Source: Pseudomonadota bacterium (GTDB taxonomy: Bacteria; Pseudomonadota; Alphaproteobacteria; Sphingomonadales; Sphingomonadaceae). Taken from it: a stretch of 64,000 nucleotides of DNA. The translations under genes and the position numbers were made by a program. Where the stretch lies: positions 37,439 to 101,438 of the forward strand of contig JAJZQN010000011.1 of NCBI GenBank assembly GCA_021847605.1, given 5' to 3'. This document shows, piece by piece, positions 42,617 to 52,161 of this stretch (position 1 is its first letter; every line of letters begins with the position of its first letter). The notes under the pieces were generated by a model that saw only the letters and a list, made by a program, of their open reading frames with translations, had not been told where the DNA came from and ran no database searches.

Positions 42617-44917
42617 TTACAGCTTGCCGCTCAGCGACACGCCGATGATGCGGGGTTCGTTGAACACCGGCGCCATATAATTTTCGATCACGCCCTTCAT
42701 ATTCTTCTCACCCGTGATGTTGCGGGCAAAGGCGGCGATCTCATATTTGCCGTCCGGCGCGGTGTAGCCGATCTTCAGGCCGCCTTCGAAGTCACCCTTC
42801 GAATAGAACTCCTTCGTCTTGTAGAGGACGAAGTTGGTATAGCCCTGAATATTCCAGTCGGTCGCCGCGAACAGCTTGCCGCCATTGCCCAGCGGCACGT
42901 CATAGCGGGCCGCGATGTTCGCGGTGTATTTTGGCGCGTTGGGCAGCGGATTGCCGTCGATCTGTGCGAAGACGCCACGCGAGTTGGTGACGGTCGGGTC
43001 TTCCACGGTGCAGACGACGACGCCGTTCAGCGTGCAGACCTGCGCATAGACATTCTTGTCGTTGATTTCGCTGTGCAGCAGGCTGAGGCCCGCCGATACG
43101 GTGAAATTCTCGAACGGGCGCGCTTCCAGATCGGCTTCCAGACCGTAGGCCTTGGCCGCGTCGGCGTTGAACAACACGCCATTGCCGTTCACGTCGTTGC
43201 CGTTCAGCTGAATATCCTTCACCTTCCAGGCGAAGCCCGACAGGTTGAAGCGCAGACGGTTGTTGAACAGGTTCGTCTTGATGCCGCCTTCGTACGACAT
43301 GATCGTTTCCGAATCCGCTGTGGTGAAGTCCGCATTGAAGACCGCCGAGCGGCCCTGAATGGTCGGGCCGCGGAAGCCACGCGCGACGCGGGCATAGAGG
43401 CTGACTTCGGGAGTCACTTCATAGAGCGCGCTGACGTCCCAGCTCGGTTCCTTGCCGGTCATCTTCACATAGCGACGGCCAGTATAGGTCGACACACCCG
43501 CCACATTGGCGGTCGCGCGGACCAGACGGGTTTCCTTCGTGTCCTTGGTATAACGGCCGCCGGCGGTGATGGTGAAGCCGGGGACGACTTCATAGCTCGC
43601 CTGACCGAACAGACCCCAGCTTTCATTCTTGTTGCGCAGGCGGACCCAGTTGTTGGGGTTGTTTGCCGTGCCATTCAGGAAATAGGCGCGCTGGTAGAAA
43701 TCGGTGGTGTCGCGGCTGTCGAAATACATGCCGCCGACCTGCCATTTGAAGGCGCTGTTGCCGTTGCTGGCAAGGCGCACTTCCTGCGTCAGCTGATCGA
43801 GGTCGCGGACATTGCCCTGGCTCTGGCCAAAGCCGTTCGCCACGCCATTGACCGGATAGTCGGCGCCTGCGCCGCCATCGGTGTCGCCACGGCTGTAACC
43901 GCTGGTGGTTTCGTAGGCGGTGATCGACGTCAGCGTGACCGGCCCCATGTCGATCGCGATATTTTCCGACGCGCCATAGGTCTTGTACGCCTGCGGGTTG
44001 TTCATCGCTTCGTCCAGCGCGATCTTGCTGCGCGGTTCGCCCGCCACGCTGTTGCTGCCCTTGGTCAGGCCCGCGCGGTGGAAGATGGTCGAGGTGCCGT
44101 CATAATCGCGCGCATGGACGCTGGTCAGCATCGACACATTCTCGGTCGGCGTCATCAGCAGCTGAAGGCGCACGTCCTTCTCATTATAGCCGCCCATCGC
44201 GTCCTTCTTGGGGGACACGGTGCCATCGGCGCTGGGGCCGCTGTACGTGTTGTCGACCCAGTCGTCGCGATGCTGATAGAGGGCCGACACGCGGAAAGCG
44301 AGCTTGTCCGCAACGATCGGGCCGCCGATGCCGCCGTCGAAAGTGACGGTGTTATAGCTGCCATAGCTGGCCTGCACACGACCCTGCCAGTCCATGGTCG
44401 GACGGTTGGTGTCGAACTTGATGATGCCCGCCGTGGTATTGCGGCCGAACAGCGAACCCTGCGGGCCGCGCAGCACTTCCACCTGATTGACGTCGAACAC
44501 CGGGTTCGACTTCAGCACGACATGCTCCAGAACCACATCGTCCTGAATGATCGACACCGGCTGCGACGCGCCGAGATAGAAGTCGATATTGCCAAGGCCG
44601 CGAATGTAGAAGCGCGGGAAGATGCGGCCGGTCGTGGTTTCGGCATAGAGGCCCGGCACGCGCGCGGCGAGTTCGAGGATGTCGCCGCCGCCGGCGGTCA
44701 GGTTACGCAGCGCATCGCCCTGTACGACGCCGACCGACACCGGCACCTTCTGAAGATTTTCCGAACGGCGTTCGGCGGTGACGACGATTTCGCCGAGCGC
44801 GCCGTCATCGGCGCTGGCGCCGGCGGCATCCTGCGCATGGGCGGCAGCGCTCAGGCTCAGCGCGCCGAGAGCGGAGGTCAGCAGCAGCGCCGACCGGCCG
44901 AAGGAGGTTTTGGACAA
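42617..44917 (-). CDS. TonB-dependent outer-membrane receptor
   Basis: A 766-residue receptor. Signal peptide: MSKTSFGRSALLLTSALGAL to AHAQ. A TonB box-like stretch EIVVTAERR precedes a plug domain with VPVSVGVVQGDALRNLTAGG, RFYIRGLGNIDFYLG and VEVLRGPQGSLFGRNTTAG. The 22-strand barrel follows and ends NEPRIIGVSLSGKL. The start codon is TTG at 44917, after GGGGAATAACC. The plug is closest to the type in which RNTTAGIIKFDTNRP occurs, found in receptors for carbohydrates, aromatics or siderophores. The substrate is not evident. It is divergent from a DUF3667 gene. It depends on TonB-ExbBD. Confidence 0.94.
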   Translation of the reverse strand: MSKTSFGRSALLLTSALGALSLSAAAHAQDAAGASADDGALGEIVVTAERRSENLQKVPVSVGVVQGDALRNLTAGGGDILELAARVPGLYAETTTGRIFPRFYIRGLGNIDFYLGASQPVSIIQDDVVLEHVVLKSNPVFDVNQVEVLRGPQGSLFGRNTTAGIIKFDTNRPTMDWQGRVQASYGSYNTVTFDGGIGGPIVADKLAFRVSALYQHRDDWVDNTYSGPSADGTVSPKKDAMGGYNEKDVRLQLLMTPTENVSMLTSVHARDYDGTSTIFHRAGLTKGSNSVAGEPRSKIALDEAMNNPQAYKTYGASENIAIDMGPVTLTSITAYETTSGYSRGDTDGGAGADYPVNGVANGFGQSQGNVRDLDQLTQEVRLASNGNSAFKWQVGGMYFDSRDTTDFYQRAYFLNGTANNPNNWVRLRNKNESWGLFGQASYEVVPGFTITAGGRYTKDTKETRLVRATANVAGVSTYTGRRYVKMTGKEPSWDVSALYEVTPEVSLYARVARGFRGPTIQGRSAVFNADFTTADSETIMSYEGGIKTNLFNNRLRFNLSGFAWKVKDIQLNGNDVNGNGVLFNADAAKAYGLEADLEARPFENFTVSAGLSLLHSEINDKNVYAQVCTLNGVVVCTVEDPTVTNSRGVFAQIDGNPLPNAPKYTANIAARYDVPLGNGGKLFAATDWNIQGYTNFVLYKTKEFYSKGDFEGGLKIGYTAPDGKYEIAAFARNITGEKNMKGVIENYMAPVFNEPRIIGVSLSGKL

Positions 44918-45150
44918 GGTTATTCCCCGATATTCATGTTGCTATATGCCACCGCGATGCCGGCACCCCTGCGCCCCGCATCGGGTATGACGCCGCCGCT
45001 AGGATCGATTTGTGGCGGGATGGTGACAGGACGCCAATAGCCCTTCCCCTCATGTCACAATATTGCGGAGCGTTGTAACATAGCAACACATGTGCGGGCC
45101 GACATAAGGTGACTGGTCACTGTCATACACCCTTGATAGTCTCCCCCCTC

Positions 45151-46209
45151 ATGACAGGGGAAATCGAAGCAGCGGGTGACGCGATCACCGGGGGAATGCT
45201 GGCACGCGCGGTCGAACTGGATCATGGCGAATCGCATGAAGCAGGGCATGGCCCCTGCCTCAATTGCGGCGCGACCGTCGGCGGCAATTATTGCGCCGAG
45301 TGCGGACAGGCGGCCCATCTTCACCGCAGCTTCGCCGCGATCGGCCATGACCTCGCCCATGGCGTGCTGCATTTCGAGGGCAAGATATGGACCACCCTGC
45401 CCGAACTGGCGCTGCGTCCCGGCACGCTGACGCGCCGTTATATCCATGGCGAGCGGGCGAAATTCGTGTCGCCCTTCGCCCTGTTCCTCTTTTCCGCCTT
45501 CCTCATGTACGCGATCTTTTCGCTGACCAGCCATCACGGCACGACGCAGGCGGTCGAAGGCGTCAAGATGAACGAGGGCGCACAGGCCGAATTGCGCAAG
45601 GAACAGGAAAAGGCCGACGCCCATATTCGGGAAATTCAGGCGAAGCTGGCCGCCCCCGGCCTGTCCCCAACCGCCAAGGAAGCGCTGACCGACGATCTCA
45701 CCGATGCTCAGGCGGAACGCAAAGGGCTGACGCTGGCGGGGAACCTGACCGACTCGCTGGTGGGCGAAGGCATGAATGGCGGCGTCGCCCACACCGTGGG
45801 CAAGGCGATCAGCGCCGCCGCCGAGAACCCCGACTTCGCCTATTATAAGCTCAAGGCGAATGCCTATAAATTCTCCTGGGCGCTGATCCTTTTCTCGCTG
45901 CCCTTCATGTGGCTGCTCTTTCCGTTCAGCAAGCGGTTCAAAATGTACGATCACGCGATCTACGTCACCTATTCGATCGCCTTCGTGTCGCTGCTCTTTT
46001 CGCTCTCCATGCTGCTGGGCGCGGTCCATGTGTCGAGCGACCTGATCACCGCCGGCCTGCTGCTGTTCGCGGCATGGCATATGTATCGCCAGTTCAAGGA
46101 TGCCTATGCGCTGGGCCGCACCGGCACGCTCATCCGCCTGCCCTTTCTCTATCTCTTCGCCACCATCGCTTTGTCGCTCTTCTTCACCATGCTGGTCATG
46201 ATGGGGTGA
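45151..46209 (+). CDS. DUF3667 membrane protein with zinc ribbon
   Basis: A 352-residue protein. An N-terminal zinc ribbon reads PCLNCGATVGGNYCAECGQA (two CxxC pairs near residues 36-53). A helical cytoplasmic segment comes next, then a membrane domain with FVSPFALFLFSAFLMYAIFS, a charged coiled-coil-like insert (EQEKADAHIREIQAKLAAPG) and four C-terminal helices ending FATIALSLFFTMLVMM. This is the DUF3667 architecture. The function is unknown; such proteins are widespread in alphaproteobacteria. The start at 45151 is set by the first clean Met before the zinc ribbon. It is divergent from the TonB receptor. Confidence 0.88.
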   Translation: MTGEIEAAGDAITGGMLARAVELDHGESHEAGHGPCLNCGATVGGNYCAECGQAAHLHRSFAAIGHDLAHGVLHFEGKIWTTLPELALRPGTLTRRYIHGERAKFVSPFALFLFSAFLMYAIFSLTSHHGTTQAVEGVKMNEGAQAELRKEQEKADAHIREIQAKLAAPGLSPTAKEALTDDLTDAQAERKGLTLAGNLTDSLVGEGMNGGVAHTVGKAISAAAENPDFAYYKLKANAYKFSWALILFSLPFMWLLFPFSKRFKMYDHAIYVTYSIAFVSLLFSLSMLLGAVHVSSDLITAGLLLFAAWHMYRQFKDAYALGRTGTLIRLPFLYLFATIALSLFFTMLVMMG

Positions 46210-46227
46210 CGCTGTCATAGGGCAGGC

Positions 46228-47148
46228 ATGATTACGTCCCCGATATGGTTGCCCGCCACGCTGGCGGCGGGCGGGTTGCAGGCATGGCGCACCGCCGTCC
46301 AGCGCCGGGTGAGCCACAGCCTGTCGATCAATGCGGCAGGCCTCGTCCGCTATCTCTACGGCATTCCCTTCGCGCTTCTCATGCTGGGCGCCTACAGCCT
46401 CGCCTTTCCCACGCCGTTGCCGGGCCTGTCGTCGCTCTTCCTGCCCTTCTGCATCGCCGGGGGGCTGGCGCAGATCATCGCCACCAACCTGCTCATCATG
46501 GCCTTTGCCCATCGCAATTTCGTGGTCGGCACCGCCTATGCCAAGACGGAGGCGGTACAGGGCGCGATCCTGTCCTTCCTGCTGTTGGGCGAAACCCTGT
46601 CCCTCATCAGTTGGGCGGGCATCGGCTGCGGCGTGGTCGGCGTCATGATCCTGTCGACCGGCGGCAAGCGCATGGGGGCGATGGATTTCCTGCGCGCCAT
46701 GCGGCAACCCGCCGCGCTGACCGGCATGACATCCGGCTTCTTCTTCGCGCTCACCGCCATCGGCATCCGCCGCGCCACGCAGGAGGTGGCGAGCGATGAT
46801 CATATCCTCGCCGCCCTGATCGTGCTGAGCGTCACCGTCACCCTGCAAAGCGGGATGCAGGGCGTCTGGCTCCTGTGGCGCGAACCGGGCGAGATGCGCC
46901 GCGTCTTTTCGACATGGCGGGTATCGGGTCAGGTCGGCCTGCTCTCTGCACTCGGTTCCGCCTGCTGGTTCACCGGCTTCGCCACCGCCCCGGTCGCGCT
47001 GGTGCGGATCGTGGGACAGGTCGAAATCGCCTTCACCATGGCGTTCGGCCATTTTTACCTGAAGGAACCGATACGCCGTAGCGAAGCCATCGGCCTGATG
47101 CTGGTGGCGTCGGGGGTGCTGCTCGCGCTGGCCGGCGCACTTCGCTAA
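46228..47148 (+). CDS. EamA/DMT superfamily transporter
   Basis: A 306-residue, ten-helix membrane protein made of two EamA repeats. Examples of helices: [60 protein letters not shown] and [20 protein letters not shown]. The last is the typical EamA motif where the second repeat ends with E-P-hydrophobic residues. Substrates of this family are varied (amino acids, drugs, metabolites). It follows DUF3667 by 18 bases and is probably co-transcribed. The following chemoreceptor starts 78 bases downstream. Confidence 0.9.
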   Translation: MITSPIWLPATLAAGGLQAWRTAVQRRVSHSLSINAAGLVRYLYGIPFALLMLGAYSLAFPTPLPGLSSLFLPFCIAGGLAQIIATNLLIMAFAHRNFVVGTAYAKTEAVQGAILSFLLLGETLSLISWAGIGCGVVGVMILSTGGKRMGAMDFLRAMRQPAALTGMTSGFFFALTAIGIRRATQEVASDDHILAALIVLSVTVTLQSGMQGVWLLWREPGEMRRVFSTWRVSGQVGLLSALGSACWFTGFATAPVALVRIVGQVEIAFTMAFGHFYLKEPIRRSEAIGLMLVASGVLLALAGALR

Positions 47149-47225
47149 TTATTTCTTCACCATCGCGCGCTACGCCCGTCGATGTGGGAAGAGAGGCAAA
47201 ATCCGGGACCGTCGAAAGAGCGGTG

Positions 47226-48587
47226 ATGAAGGTCGCCAAATTATCGGGCGATCTGGGCATCCGCACGCTCGATCTTCAGGCTGACATCAGCGAACTCGCC
47301 GAGCGGGTGACGCAACAGGCGCGCACGATCGAAGCGATCAGCGGCGCCGCCACCCAATTGTCGCAGGATGGCGACCGGGTCGCACTGGCCGGGCAGGACG
47401 CCCGCGAAAAGGCAATTGCCGCCCGCGCCATCATCGACGATTCGGGCCGCCAGCTTTCGACCGCCGCCCTCAACTTCGTCGACCTGATCGAACAGGTCAG
47501 CCGCATCCATGCGCGGCTCGACGGCTTTGGCGAAGCGCTTAAGACCGTCGCTCATGTCACCAGCGTCATCAGCGGCATCGCCAGCCAGACCAATTTGCTC
47601 GCGCTCAACGCCACGATCGAAGCGGCCCGGGCGGGCGACGCCGGGCGCGGCTTTGCCGTGGTCGCCGCCGAAGTGAAGAAACTGGCGCAGGAAACCGCCG
47701 CCGCCACCCACACGATCGAGGAATCCATTGCGGCGCTCACCAGCGAAGCGGGCGGCATGCTCGACAGCATCACGCTGGGCGCGCAGACCGCCCGCACGGC
47801 CCAGTCCGACACCCGCAACATCGAAACCCTGGTGGAGCGGCTCGCCGCGCTGATGCACGATCTGTCGGGCAACAGCGAAACGGTGGCCGCGCGCATCGCG
47901 TCGATGGTCGGGTCCGCCAGCGAAATTCGCGGTGGCCTTTCCGCGCTGGCCAGCACCTCGACCGACAATGCGGGCGGGCTGCAACGCCTGTCCGGCCGCA
48001 TCTCGACCGCCAGCGAAGACACGAATCTGCTGCTGCAATATCTGGCCGAAAGCGGCGTCGACATCCCCGATTCGCCCTATATCCACTTCGCACTGGAAAG
48101 CGCCGAAACGGTCAGCGCCGCCATTGAGCGGGCGATCGTCGACGGTCATATCAGCGAAGCGGACCTGTTCAGCACCCATTATGTGCCGGTGCATGGCACC
48201 AACCCGCCGCAATTCACCCATCCGGTGCAGGCCGTCATGCTGCCCGCCGCCCGCATTCAACAGGAAAAGGCGCGCAGCTTCGCCGGCCTGTTCGGCATGA
48301 CCTTTACCGATCGCAACGCCTATGGCGCAATCGCCATGCCCGAACGCGCCCTGCCGCAACGACCGGGCGACGATAACTGGAATGCCGAACATTCGCGACA
48401 GGGCGTGATCTTCGATTTCCCCGACACCCGCGAACAGTGCAAGATCACCCAGCCCTTCTGCATCAAGGCCTATCGCCGCCTGACCGCCGACAATGAAGTG
48501 ATCCTGCTCAAACAGGTCATCGCCTCCATCCACGTCCGCGGCCGCCACTGGGGCATATTGCAAATGGCCTATCAGGATCAGGGATAA
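47226..48587 (+). CDS. cytoplasmic methyl-accepting chemotaxis protein with C-terminal sensor
   Basis: A chemoreceptor of about 453 residues without membrane helices. The signalling hairpin is at residues about 100-190: [40 protein letters not shown] and [17 protein letters not shown]. The part after residue 270 is a compact globular domain: [40 protein letters not shown] and [20 protein letters not shown]. Having the likely sensor at the C-terminus is the reverse of the usual order. The start at ATG 47226 follows GAAAGAGCGG; a GTG at 47184 is possible. No flagellar or che genes are present in the window. Confidence 0.88.
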   Translation: MKVAKLSGDLGIRTLDLQADISELAERVTQQARTIEAISGAATQLSQDGDRVALAGQDAREKAIAARAIIDDSGRQLSTAALNFVDLIEQVSRIHARLDGFGEALKTVAHVTSVISGIASQTNLLALNATIEAARAGDAGRGFAVVAAEVKKLAQETAAATHTIEESIAALTSEAGGMLDSITLGAQTARTAQSDTRNIETLVERLAALMHDLSGNSETVAARIASMVGSASEIRGGLSALASTSTDNAGGLQRLSGRISTASEDTNLLLQYLAESGVDIPDSPYIHFALESAETVSAAIERAIVDGHISEADLFSTHYVPVHGTNPPQFTHPVQAVMLPAARIQQEKARSFAGLFGMTFTDRNAYGAIAMPERALPQRPGDDNWNAEHSRQGVIFDFPDTREQCKITQPFCIKAYRRLTADNEVILLKQVIASIHVRGRHWGILQMAYQDQG

Positions 48588-48741
48588 GGGCGAGGATAGG
48601 TGGAAAGCGCACTGGCAGCTTTCATTCCCCCGCCCGTAAAGGGGAGAGGGAATAGGTCCGCTTCTGGTCTCTTACTGCCGGGCCGCTTTCTCATCGGGTT
48701 CACAACCTATTGGACGGCGCGAAAGGATGGGAAACGGACCG

Positions 48742-49167
48742 TCAGGTCCAAGGCGCCTCCGGCGTAATAGAGACACTCATCGCGCTTACTTTCTCTATGT
48801 CGGCATGTTCGCTCGGCAAGTTGAACTCCAAAGAGGTAAGTACGCCGTTTCCACAAAACAGGCTCGCCGTCCGACACGACATTTCATCGGTGCTGTGCAA
48901 TTCGACGGTGGCGATCAGAATGGACGCATCCGTAGACAACACCCGACCCTCATTGCCAAATAGGACATTCCCGTTCCGACGCTCGTAGAGGTTGATTTCC
49001 TGCCCGCCTAGTATCGGCTGAACCATGTTGATGTCGATAAGCCGTTGAGCAAATGCCTGTCGAACATGCTCTGGGATTGCTCTCTGGACTTCGCCAAGGA
49101 TGGCGCGTTCCAACGCATTGAACGATCTGCGATAGCCGCGAAGCATGTTGAAGATGGCCGTGAACAT
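48742..49167 (-). CDS. orphan protein, unknown
   Basis: A 141-residue protein, MFTAIFNMLRGYRRSFNALE onward, soluble or weakly membrane-associated. No family is recognised. The C-terminal part (TDASILIATVELHSTDEMSC, then RTASLFCGNGVLTSLEFNLP) is beta-rich. Codon use is less GC-biased than in its neighbours and it lies alone, antisense to the flanking chemoreceptor and YnfA genes, so it may be more recently acquired. The 120-160 bases on each side hold no other gene. I am moderately confident that it is coding because the reading frame is long and its composition is protein-like. Confidence 0.62.
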   Translation of the reverse strand: MFTAIFNMLRGYRRSFNALERAILGEVQRAIPEHVRQAFAQRLIDINMVQPILGGQEINLYERRNGNVLFGNEGRVLSTDASILIATVELHSTDEMSCRTASLFCGNGVLTSLEFNLPSEHADIEKVSAMSVSITPEAPWT

Positions 49168-49329
49168 CTACCGAGAGATATTGTGCCTCTCTTCCTGCGG
49201 CAATGTCTGGTTTTGGCAAGGGGCGATTCATGCCCAATGACGGTAAATGCTCGCCATATTGTGAACTTCGATTGTCGCCTGTCCCGCAGTCATTTGCCCA
49301 TCGACTGACAGCCTGCCATAGCAGCCCGC

Positions 49330-49662
49330 ATGACCGCATTCGCCTTTATCGGAGCCGCGCTGGCGGAGATCGCCGGCTGTTTCGCCTTCTGGGCCTGGCT
49401 TCGGCTGGGCAAGTCGCCGCTGTGGATCGTGCCGGGCATCGCCTCGCTCTGCCTGTTCGCATGGCTGCTGACGCTGCCCGCTTCGGATCAGGCAGGCCGG
49501 TCCTACGCCGCCTATGGCGGGGTCTATATCGCCTCGGCCCTCTTATGGCTGTGGATCGTGGAGGGCGCCCGGCCCGACCGGTGGGATCTGATCGGCGCCG
49601 CCGTCTGCCTAACCGGCACGGCGATCATCTATTTCGGGCCGCGCGCCGCCGCCATCCCGTAA
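49330..49662 (+). CDS. YnfA family membrane protein
   Basis: A 110-residue protein with four membrane helices: [40 protein letters not shown], then [20 protein letters not shown] with the family motif AAYGGVYI, and [20 protein letters not shown]. YnfA (UPF0060) is related to the SMR fold and the EamA superfamily; the substrate is unknown. It starts at the ATG at 49330. It follows an intergenic stretch of about 160 bases without other features, and the NAPE-PLD-like gene comes 43 bases later. Confidence 0.93.
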   Translation: MTAFAFIGAALAEIAGCFAFWAWLRLGKSPLWIVPGIASLCLFAWLLTLPASDQAGRSYAAYGGVYIASALLWLWIVEGARPDRWDLIGAAVCLTGTAIIYFGPRAAAIP

Positions 49663-49705
49663 AGCGCGCCCTTGCCCCCTGCCCGCCATCCGCTATGGCA
49701 CGGCC

Positions 49706-50938
49706 ATGATGATGAAGGGGATCAGCAGGGGCCGCCTGATCGGCAAGGGCATCGGCACGGCATTGCTGTTTCTGATCATCGCCCTGTGCCTGATCGTCAC
49801 CATCGTTCCGCCCTTCCTCGACCGCATCTATTATCAGGGGCCGGTCAGCCGCCATTATGACGGCGCGCATTTCTTCAACCCCGATGGCGCAATCGACATT
49901 CCCGCCCCGCCCGGTACCAGTCGGCAGGGGTTCATCCTGCGCTGGCTGCTGGGCGATGACGACCGGCCGACATGGCCGCTGTCGGTGGCGGTAAAGCCCG
50001 CCCGCCCCGCCCCCTTCGCCGCGCCGCGCGGCATGGTTGCCACATGGGTCGGCCATGCGACGGTGCTGGTGCAGGCGGCGGGCCTCAACATCCTGACCGA
50101 TCCGGTCTGGTCCGACCATGCCAGCCCCCTGCCCCCCTTCGGTCCGAAGCGGGTGGCCGCGCCGGGCATCAGGTTCGACGATCTGCCGAAAATCGACCTG
50201 ATCCTCCTCAGCCATAATCATTATGATCATATGGACATCCCGACCCTCAAGCGATTGTGGGAGAGGGACCGGCCGAAGATCGTCACCAGCCTTGGCAACG
50301 ACGCGATCCTGCGCGCCAACGGCATCCCCGCGACCGCGCTCGATTGGGGCAAGTCGGTCAGCGGCGCGGCCCTCAACAGCCTTGCCCCCGATGCCGTCAT
50401 CCAGTGCGGCAATTATGAACATTGCCCCGACTATCGCGTCCATGTGACCCGCAACCATCATTGGGGCAGCCGCTGGGGAACCGACCGTAACCGGGCGCTC
50501 TGGTCCAGCTTCGTGGTGGAAACCCGCGCCGGCAACCTCTTCTTCGCCGGGGATACGGGTGCTGGCGACATGGCATGGCCAGCGGAAGCGGCGCGGATCG
50601 GGCCGATCCGGCTGGCGCTCATCCCCATCGGCGCCTTCCGTTTCTGGAAGGGGCAGATGCAATCGGACGCGCATATCGGCCCGGTTCAGGCGGTGGAGGT
50701 CTTCAAACGGTTGAACGCATCGACCGCCATCCCCATTCACTGGGGCACATTCCGCCTGTCCTATGAACAGTGGGACACGCCACCCCGGATGTTGAAGCTC
50801 GCCATGGGCTGCGCGGGCCTCGACGCCACCCGCTTCGCTCCGGTCCGCATCGGCCAATCGATGCTGATACCCGGCGTCAGCCCCGTGGCACGCACGCCCG
50901 TCCGCTGCGACGAACGGGCGATGCGCGCGCTGGAGTGA
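49706..50938 (+). CDS. MBL-fold phospholipase D-like hydrolase (NAPE-PLD/UlaG group)
   Basis: A 410-residue metallo-hydrolase with an N-terminal anchor helix (GIGTALLFLIIALCLIVTIV). The metal site is ILLSHNHYDHMDIPTLKRL (HxHxDH), preceded by VATWVGHATVLVQAAGLNIL, with later His/Asp ligands in VTRNHHWGSRWGT, FFAGDTGAGDM and AIPIHWGTFRLSYEQWDTPP. This matches the group of UlaG and NAPE-PLD-like hydrolases. A lipid phosphodiester or related substrate is possible but unproven. The start uses the first of three ATGs at 49706. Stop at 50938, convergent with the DUF3617 gene. Confidence 0.9.
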   Translation: MMMKGISRGRLIGKGIGTALLFLIIALCLIVTIVPPFLDRIYYQGPVSRHYDGAHFFNPDGAIDIPAPPGTSRQGFILRWLLGDDDRPTWPLSVAVKPARPAPFAAPRGMVATWVGHATVLVQAAGLNILTDPVWSDHASPLPPFGPKRVAAPGIRFDDLPKIDLILLSHNHYDHMDIPTLKRLWERDRPKIVTSLGNDAILRANGIPATALDWGKSVSGAALNSLAPDAVIQCGNYEHCPDYRVHVTRNHHWGSRWGTDRNRALWSSFVVETRAGNLFFAGDTGAGDMAWPAEAARIGPIRLALIPIGAFRFWKGQMQSDAHIGPVQAVEVFKRLNASTAIPIHWGTFRLSYEQWDTPPRMLKLAMGCAGLDATRFAPVRIGQSMLIPGVSPVARTPVRCDERAMRALE

Positions 50939-50944
50939 TGCTTG

Positions 50945-51457
50945 TCAGGTCGCGGGGCAATCGCCCAGCCGCTTGCCGGTAAAGTCCCGCGTGGTGCGCA
51001 AAACCGGCTTTCCTCTCTCCGTCTTTGTCATGGCGGTCCCCAGAGTCAGCGTGTCGGCGCTGTAATTGCCTTCCAAACCGATTTCCACGCTGCTCTTGCC
51101 TGCCGACGTGCAGGACAGGGTCGCGATCAGCCGCCCCTTGCGCAACATCTTGTCCTTGAAGCTACAGCCGCTCCCCTCATCCCCAGCCAATATGTCAGCG
51201 GCGGGCGCGCCATCCTTGTCCAACGTGATGCAGACCTTCTCCTCCACCACCTGCTTCAGCGCTTTCTGATATTCGACGGGCGTGACAGTGGGCGTATTAT
51301 AGCCGGTGGTGCGGCGGGTCAGTTGCCACTCGCCCGCCAACATGACGATCGGCGCCTCCTCTTCCTTGGGCGCAGGCGGCGGCTCCGGACTACAGCCGGT
51401 CAGTCCTGTCAGAATCAGCATCGACGCCACAGCGGGCGCCGTTATCATGTTGCGCAT
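50945..51457 (-). CDS. DUF3617 lipoprotein (first of a pair)
   Basis: A 170-residue predicted lipoprotein. The signal peptide MRNMITAPAVASMLILTGLT is followed by the lipobox LTGC, so the Cys should be lipidated. The mature part begins PEPPPAPKEEE and then GEWQLTRRTTGYNTPTVTPV, with cysteine-bearing segments KVCITLDKDG and GSGCSFKDKMLRKG (a likely disulfide pair) and LSCTSAG. This is DUF3617-like. GGGGAGAGGAT precedes the ATG at 51457. The function is unknown. A paralogue follows upstream on the same strand. Confidence 0.88.
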   Translation of the reverse strand: MRNMITAPAVASMLILTGLTGCSPEPPPAPKEEEAPIVMLAGEWQLTRRTTGYNTPTVTPVEYQKALKQVVEEKVCITLDKDGAPAADILAGDEGSGCSFKDKMLRKGRLIATLSCTSAGKSSVEIGLEGNYSADTLTLGTAMTKTERGKPVLRTTRDFTGKRLGDCPAT

Positions 51458-51567
51458 ATCCTCTCCCCTGTCCTGCATGCAGGTGATTAACGCTCTACCC
51501 TCCCACAACCGAAGGCAAGCGGAAAGCGTGGATCAGCGATGACCCATCATCTCCTGCTCCCCACTCA

Positions 51568-52110
51568 TCAGGAACAGGTTGGGCCGATCCATTTGCCCTC
51601 CGACTGCGCTTTCATCGTCATGTCCTTGGCGCCACCGCTCATTTCCATGTCCATATCCATGGAATAAGTGTCGGACGCATAATGGCCACTGATGACAGCG
51701 TTCATCTTGCCTCCGTGCGGAACAGTGCAACTCACACGCCCTTTGACGGCGCCGTCCTTCACGACGAAGTCGCTATAGGTGCAATCCTTGTTTTCCTGCC
51801 CCGCGAACATTTCACCGCTGGGATTGGCGGCTTCTTCCGGTGTAACGCAATAGAGCAGCTTGTTCTGGCTCAGCATGTTTTGCATCTGATCCTTCATGCC
51901 GGCTGGCATGCCTGGCATGTCGATCATCTTGGCGGAAAAGCGCCCCTCCCACTGGCCGGGCTTCAGCTTTACCTTGTCGACCTCGTCCTTCACCTCTTGC
52001 CGGCTCATCCCGTCGGTGGCGGCGATGTCGCCTGCCTTCTCACCCGACTGTTCGCCGCAGGCGCATAGAAGGACCGAAAGGCCCATCATCATCAGAAACG
52101 ATCCACGCAT
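51568..52110 (-). CDS. DUF3617 lipoprotein (second of a pair)
   Basis: A 180-residue predicted lipoprotein starting [20 protein letters not shown], with lipobox LCAC. The mature domain is [20 protein letters not shown], then [37 protein letters not shown] and [20 protein letters not shown], the DUF3617 pattern of paired cysteines. It is Met-rich ([25 protein letters not shown]), a trait that could bind copper, though that is inference. The ATG at 52110 is preceded by GGGAGG; the longer frame to 52998 is antisense to uvrB and rejected. Function unknown. Confidence 0.88.
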   Translation of the reverse strand: MRGSFLMMMGLSVLLCACGEQSGEKAGDIAATDGMSRQEVKDEVDKVKLKPGQWEGRFSAKMIDMPGMPAGMKDQMQNMLSQNKLLYCVTPEEAANPSGEMFAGQENKDCTYSDFVVKDGAVKGRVSCTVPHGGKMNAVISGHYASDTYSMDMDMEMSGGAKDMTMKAQSEGKWIGPTCS

Positions 52111-52161
52111 CGTCATCCTCCCTGTTGCACCCCTTATGTTCCCGCACCATATCAAGGCGCG

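Noticed and set aside
45070..45090. Possible second Zur-like site (TGTTGCTATGTTACA on the minus strand) upstream of the TonB receptor
   Set aside because: It matches the Zur core at only about 9 of 14 positions and its symmetry is weak.
45055..47052. 665-residue minus-strand reading frame opposite DUF3667 and the EamA transporter
   Set aside because: The composition is low-complexity Gln/Gly/Arg/Asp and it has no domain. It is the antisense of two well-supported genes in GC-rich DNA.
52111..52161. LexA (SOS) box upstream of uvrB
   Set aside because: No GTTC-N7-GTTC or similar dyad is present in the spacer.
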